The translations under genes were made by a program, and so were the position numbers. Source: Planctomycetaceae bacterium (GTDB lineage: Bacteria; Planctomycetota; Planctomycetia; Pirellulales; Thermoguttaceae). From it: a stretch of 7,408 nt of DNA. The stretch covers positions 1 through 7,408 of the forward strand of contig JAIRYX010000334.1 of the NCBI GenBank assembly GCA_031267635.1, in the 5' to 3' direction. This document shows positions 5,472-7,408 of this stretch, in pieces; the first letter of the stretch is position 1, and each line of letters starts with the position of its first letter. The notes under the pieces are model-generated. The model had not been told where the DNA came from. It did not search any database and saw only the letters and a list, made by a program, of their open reading frames with translations.

Positions 5472-5494
5472 AAAACTGAAATTCCAAGTGTGAG
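5472..5494 (+). repeat. 23-nt motif upstream of dnaN, copy 2
   Basis: It matches 4784-4806 at 20 of 23 bases in the same orientation and lies 180 bases before the dnaN start. An aagtcta follows 25 bases later, compared with 15 bases later in the ruvC copy. Confidence 0.45.
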
Positions 5495-5557
5495 TAAGCA
5501 TATCCAGCAGTTTCAAGTTAAGTCTACATTGATTGATTTTTCTTTCAATATACGACA

Positions 5558-5585
5558 TTGCATAAGGGCGGAATACCTGTATAAT
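5558..5585 (+). promoter_or_regulatory. Candidate dnaN promoter
   Basis: A perfect TATAAT sits at 5580-5585. The -35 candidate TTGCAT (5558-5563), at 16 bases' spacing, is poor (3/6). The leader would be about 83 bases. The -10 box alone carries most of the evidence. Confidence 0.45.
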
Positions 5586-5674
5586 AAACGATAAATGCAG
5601 TCAATGTTTCTCTATTTCGTGTATTTTGTCACTTTAACTTATCAGAAAAAAAAATTAAAAACGAGTACAATCCT

Positions 5675-6787
5675 ATGAAATTTACCACGCCACGAACCCA
5701 ATTTTCGCAAATATTTCAATTGACGGCATCTGTTGCAGCAACACGCGATGTGAAACCGGTGATGCAAAACGTGAAAGTCAAAACCGAATCCGCCGCAGAC
5801 GCACAGCAATTGGTATTGATGGCGACCGATGGAGAAATCGGAATGCGCAAGTCCGTGACGCAATGTACTATTGCCGAGTCGGGCGAAGCCATTATTCCGA
5901 CAAAACGGATGAAACTAATTTTACAGGAAGCCACGTCTGAAAACGTGGATGTTAGTAGCGATTCGCAATTGATGGTGATTGTGTGCGATTCGAGCCGGTT
6001 TCAACTCACCACGCAATCAACGGATGAGTTTCCTGAAGTTTATCCGTTTGAAGAAACTGCTTATCACGAAGTTTCCACCGACGTTTTCCGCGAATTAGTC
6101 AAACGGACGGCTTTTGCGACGGAAACGGAAAGTTCGCGTTATGCACTCGGCGGCGTATTGCTTGAAATGTTGGACAACAAAATTATCGGCGTGGCAACTG
6201 ACGGTCGGCGGCTGGCGTGTCAAGAAATCAGCGCGTCGTCGATTGGCGGACATCTCTCCGAAGGAACCGCTATCGTGCCGCCGCGTGCGTTGAGTTTGGT
6301 CGAAAAAGCCACAGCAGACGAATCGCCGACAATAAAAATCAACATGAGTTCCAACCGTATGCTGGCAAATTCGCAAAACACGACATTGTTTACACGTCTG
6401 ATTGAAGGTCGTTTTCCCAAATGGCGGAATATTATGCCGGACGTAAGCGACAGAATTTGCGTTCCGCTTCCGGTCGGCGGATTTTATTCGGCGGTGCGTC
6501 AGGCGGCGATTGTTACGTCGGAAAAACAACCGGGCGTTATTTTCCAATTCAGCGAAGGAAAACTCGTGTTGCAGGCGCAAGGTGCGGAAATCGGTGAATC
6601 GGTCATTGAAATGCCGGTTGCGTATCAGGGGCAACCTTGCAACGTCAAACTTGACCCGGCATATCTGATTGACTTTTTGCGCGTCTTACCATCGGAAAAA
6701 ACAATCGACGTTTATGTCGCCAACGACGGTCCGATTGTCTTCAAAACAGACGACGATTACACGTACATCCTTATGCCGTTGACGTGA
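5675..6787 (+). CDS. dnaN: DNA polymerase III subunit beta (sliding clamp)
   Basis: This gene encodes 370 residues, full length. The beta clamp forms a dimeric ring around DNA and tethers polymerase III and many repair proteins. The three topologically similar domains are recognisable: domain 1 at about 1-125 (ATDGE at 50-54, TQSTDEFPE at 114-121), domain 2 at about 126-250 (FATETESSRYALGGVLLE 147-164, ATDGRRLA 174-181, the clamp hallmark LIEGRFPKW 242-250), and domain 3 to the end (LDPAYLIDFL 326-335, terminal YTYILMPLT). The C-terminal MPL segment is part of the protein-binding cleft. ATG 5675 has no good Shine-Dalgarno (preceded by gagtacaatcct), but the MKFT-type start is right for the family. 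Neighbouring dnaA, recF and gyrB are absent, so this is not the classical origin-linked cluster. Sequence style (VKPVMQNVKV, IEGRFPKW) suggests Planctomycetota. Confidence 0.97.
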   Translation: MKFTTPRTQFSQIFQLTASVAATRDVKPVMQNVKVKTESAADAQQLVLMATDGEIGMRKSVTQCTIAESGEAIIPTKRMKLILQEATSENVDVSSDSQLMVIVCDSSRFQLTTQSTDEFPEVYPFEETAYHEVSTDVFRELVKRTAFATETESSRYALGGVLLEMLDNKIIGVATDGRRLACQEISASSIGGHLSEGTAIVPPRALSLVEKATADESPTIKINMSSNRMLANSQNTTLFTRLIEGRFPKWRNIMPDVSDRICVPLPVGGFYSAVRQAAIVTSEKQPGVIFQFSEGKLVLQAQGAEIGESVIEMPVAYQGQPCNVKLDPAYLIDFLRVLPSEKTIDVYVANDGPIVFKTDDDYTYILMPLT

Positions 6788-7053
6788 GTAAACTTCTCCC
6801 GCTTGAAAATCTGGCATTCGTTAAACAACGGACGTTAAGAACAAGAGGAACTTTGGAGGCATACTGCAAACGGCTAGAAAATGCACTGTAACTATTCAGT
6901 CGATTAAATTTTTGGCACGTCGATAACGCTGATAGCAAAGATTCACGCAGTAAAATTCCGCGTAAATCCCCTTAGGCATCGCCCAGAAATAAAATCACCA
7001 AAACGGTTGGTAACTTTTTACCCCCATCTTTTCTCGCTCCATGTCAGTACACA

Positions 7054-7167
7054 CGCCTTTAGTAGCACCAATTGGCTCTCGAAATCTTTCTTTATGCCTT
7101 TATGTTCGTTCTTGTAAAATAAAGGCATAAAGTCGCAAATTACGAACATTTCATGCTACTAAAGGCG
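7054..7167. repeat. Nested inverted-repeat element, about 114 bp
   Basis: The outer arms cgcctttagtagca (7054-7067) and tgctactaaaggcg (7154-7167) are perfect 14-base inverted repeats. Inside, ctttatgccttta (7090-7102) and taaaggcataaag (7120-7132) form a perfect 13-bp stem with a 17-base loop. Loop bases atgttcgt (7102-7109) can pair instead with acgaacat (7142-7149). No ORF is inside and no clear target-site duplication flanks it. Confidence 0.75.
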
Positions 7168-7237
7168 CATTGGACTAACGTGACACAAGGATTGAAATTT
7201 TAAAATCTTCGATTGTGTTTTGATGTTCTTTAGGGAA

Positions 7238-7316
7238 CTTCTAAAAACCTCTTCCCAACCTCAGCAAGTCCTTATTTTTCAATGGTAAGATTTGTTGAAA
7301 GTGGGGTTTTTAGAAG
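7238..7316. repeat. MITE-like inverted-repeat element, about 79 bp
   Basis: cttctaaaaacc (7238-7249) and ggtttttagaag (7305-7316) are perfect 12-bp inverted repeats bounding a 55-base non-coding core. The core has a secondary stem, tttcaa (7277-7282)/ttgaaa (7295-7300). Size and form fit a miniature inverted-repeat element or a palindromic intergenic repeat. No target duplication is obvious. Confidence 0.6.
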
Positions 7317-7408
7317 CAAAAGTATTAACACAAGTTTTGGCAATATATATCGATTGCGTAGTATAGTCGGGGAAATTATTGTTTAGATATTTTGGTATTG
7401 CATTTTTT

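Larger units (their letters stand above)
5367..5674. other. 308-base ruvC-dnaN intergenic region
   Basis: A 75-codon frame starting right after the ruvC stop has no ribosome binding site and no protein-like pattern, and I reject it. The region holds the second 23-nt motif (5472-5494), a promoter candidate (5558-5585) and an A-rich tract just before the dnaN start (5645-5653). No tRNA, terminator hairpin or DnaA-box cluster is seen. Confidence 0.6.
6788..7408. other. 621-base gene-free region at the right end
   Basis: No frame of useful length, tRNA or rRNA signature is present. The first 250 bases show nothing beyond a small hairpin, ggtaa (7009-7013)/ttacc (7018-7022). The remainder holds two inverted-repeat elements annotated separately (7054-7167 and 7238-7316). 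From 7317 the sequence is A+T rich and featureless to the edge. Confidence 0.7.

Noticed and set aside
5367..5594. 75-codon frame after ruvC
   Set aside because: It has no Shine-Dalgarno, its composition is random-looking, and it spans the dnaN promoter candidate.

Overview
The window looks like a piece of a Planctomycetota chromosome, probably from the Pirellulales/gut-lineage side. The evidence is the beta clamp, whose N-terminus and IEGRFPKW segment read like planctomycete DnaN; a Tat-exported sugar-isomerase-like TIM-barrel protein; and a lipoprotein with a glutamine/proline-rich tail. This is recognition from memory and has not been searched. Gene density is low and intergenic spaces are long.

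Layout. Positions 1-1150 are a G+C-rich repeat block holding several tandem arrays, all with periods of 21 or 42 bp, so each unit equals 7 or 14 codons. They are: 21 bp x 9 at 1-189, a degenerate 42-bp pair at 283-366, 42 bp x 6 at 469-720 with a related inverted copy at 372-430, and 21 bp x 11 at 908-1138. The reading frames best supported by sequence variation lie mostly on the minus strand. They give a PLGARLSL-type repeat, a VPLREKLAAFNATC-type repeat and an INALQDK coiled coil. The coiled-coil frame has two in-frame stops and looks decayed. Positions 1139-1891 hold degenerate sequence and one well-structured inverted-repeat segment, but no convincing gene.

Positions 1892-3540 hold two convergent genes: a plus-strand lipoprotein with an NTF2/DUF4878-like domain, and a minus-strand Tat-signal hydroxypyruvate isomerase-like protein. 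A branched hairpin lies between them. A divergent promoter region at 3594-3671 separates the isomerase-like gene from an Rpn-family PD-(D/E)XK nuclease/putative transposase (3756-4703).

Positions 4884-6787 hold two replication and repair genes on the plus strand: ruvC (Holliday junction resolvase) and dnaN (DNA polymerase III sliding clamp). Each stands alone rather than in the ruvABC or dnaA-dnaN-recF groupings common elsewhere. Their upstream regions share a 23-nt imperfect repeat. The last 621 bases have no gene but hold two inverted-repeat elements, one nested with alternative pairings and one of about 79 bp that resembles a miniature transposable element.

No complete, clearly new system is visible. 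The most unusual material is the left repeat block: several unrelated-looking arrays share helical/heptad periodicity, copies of one repeat lie in both orientations, and unit variation keeps hairpins paired only in the minus-strand transcript.
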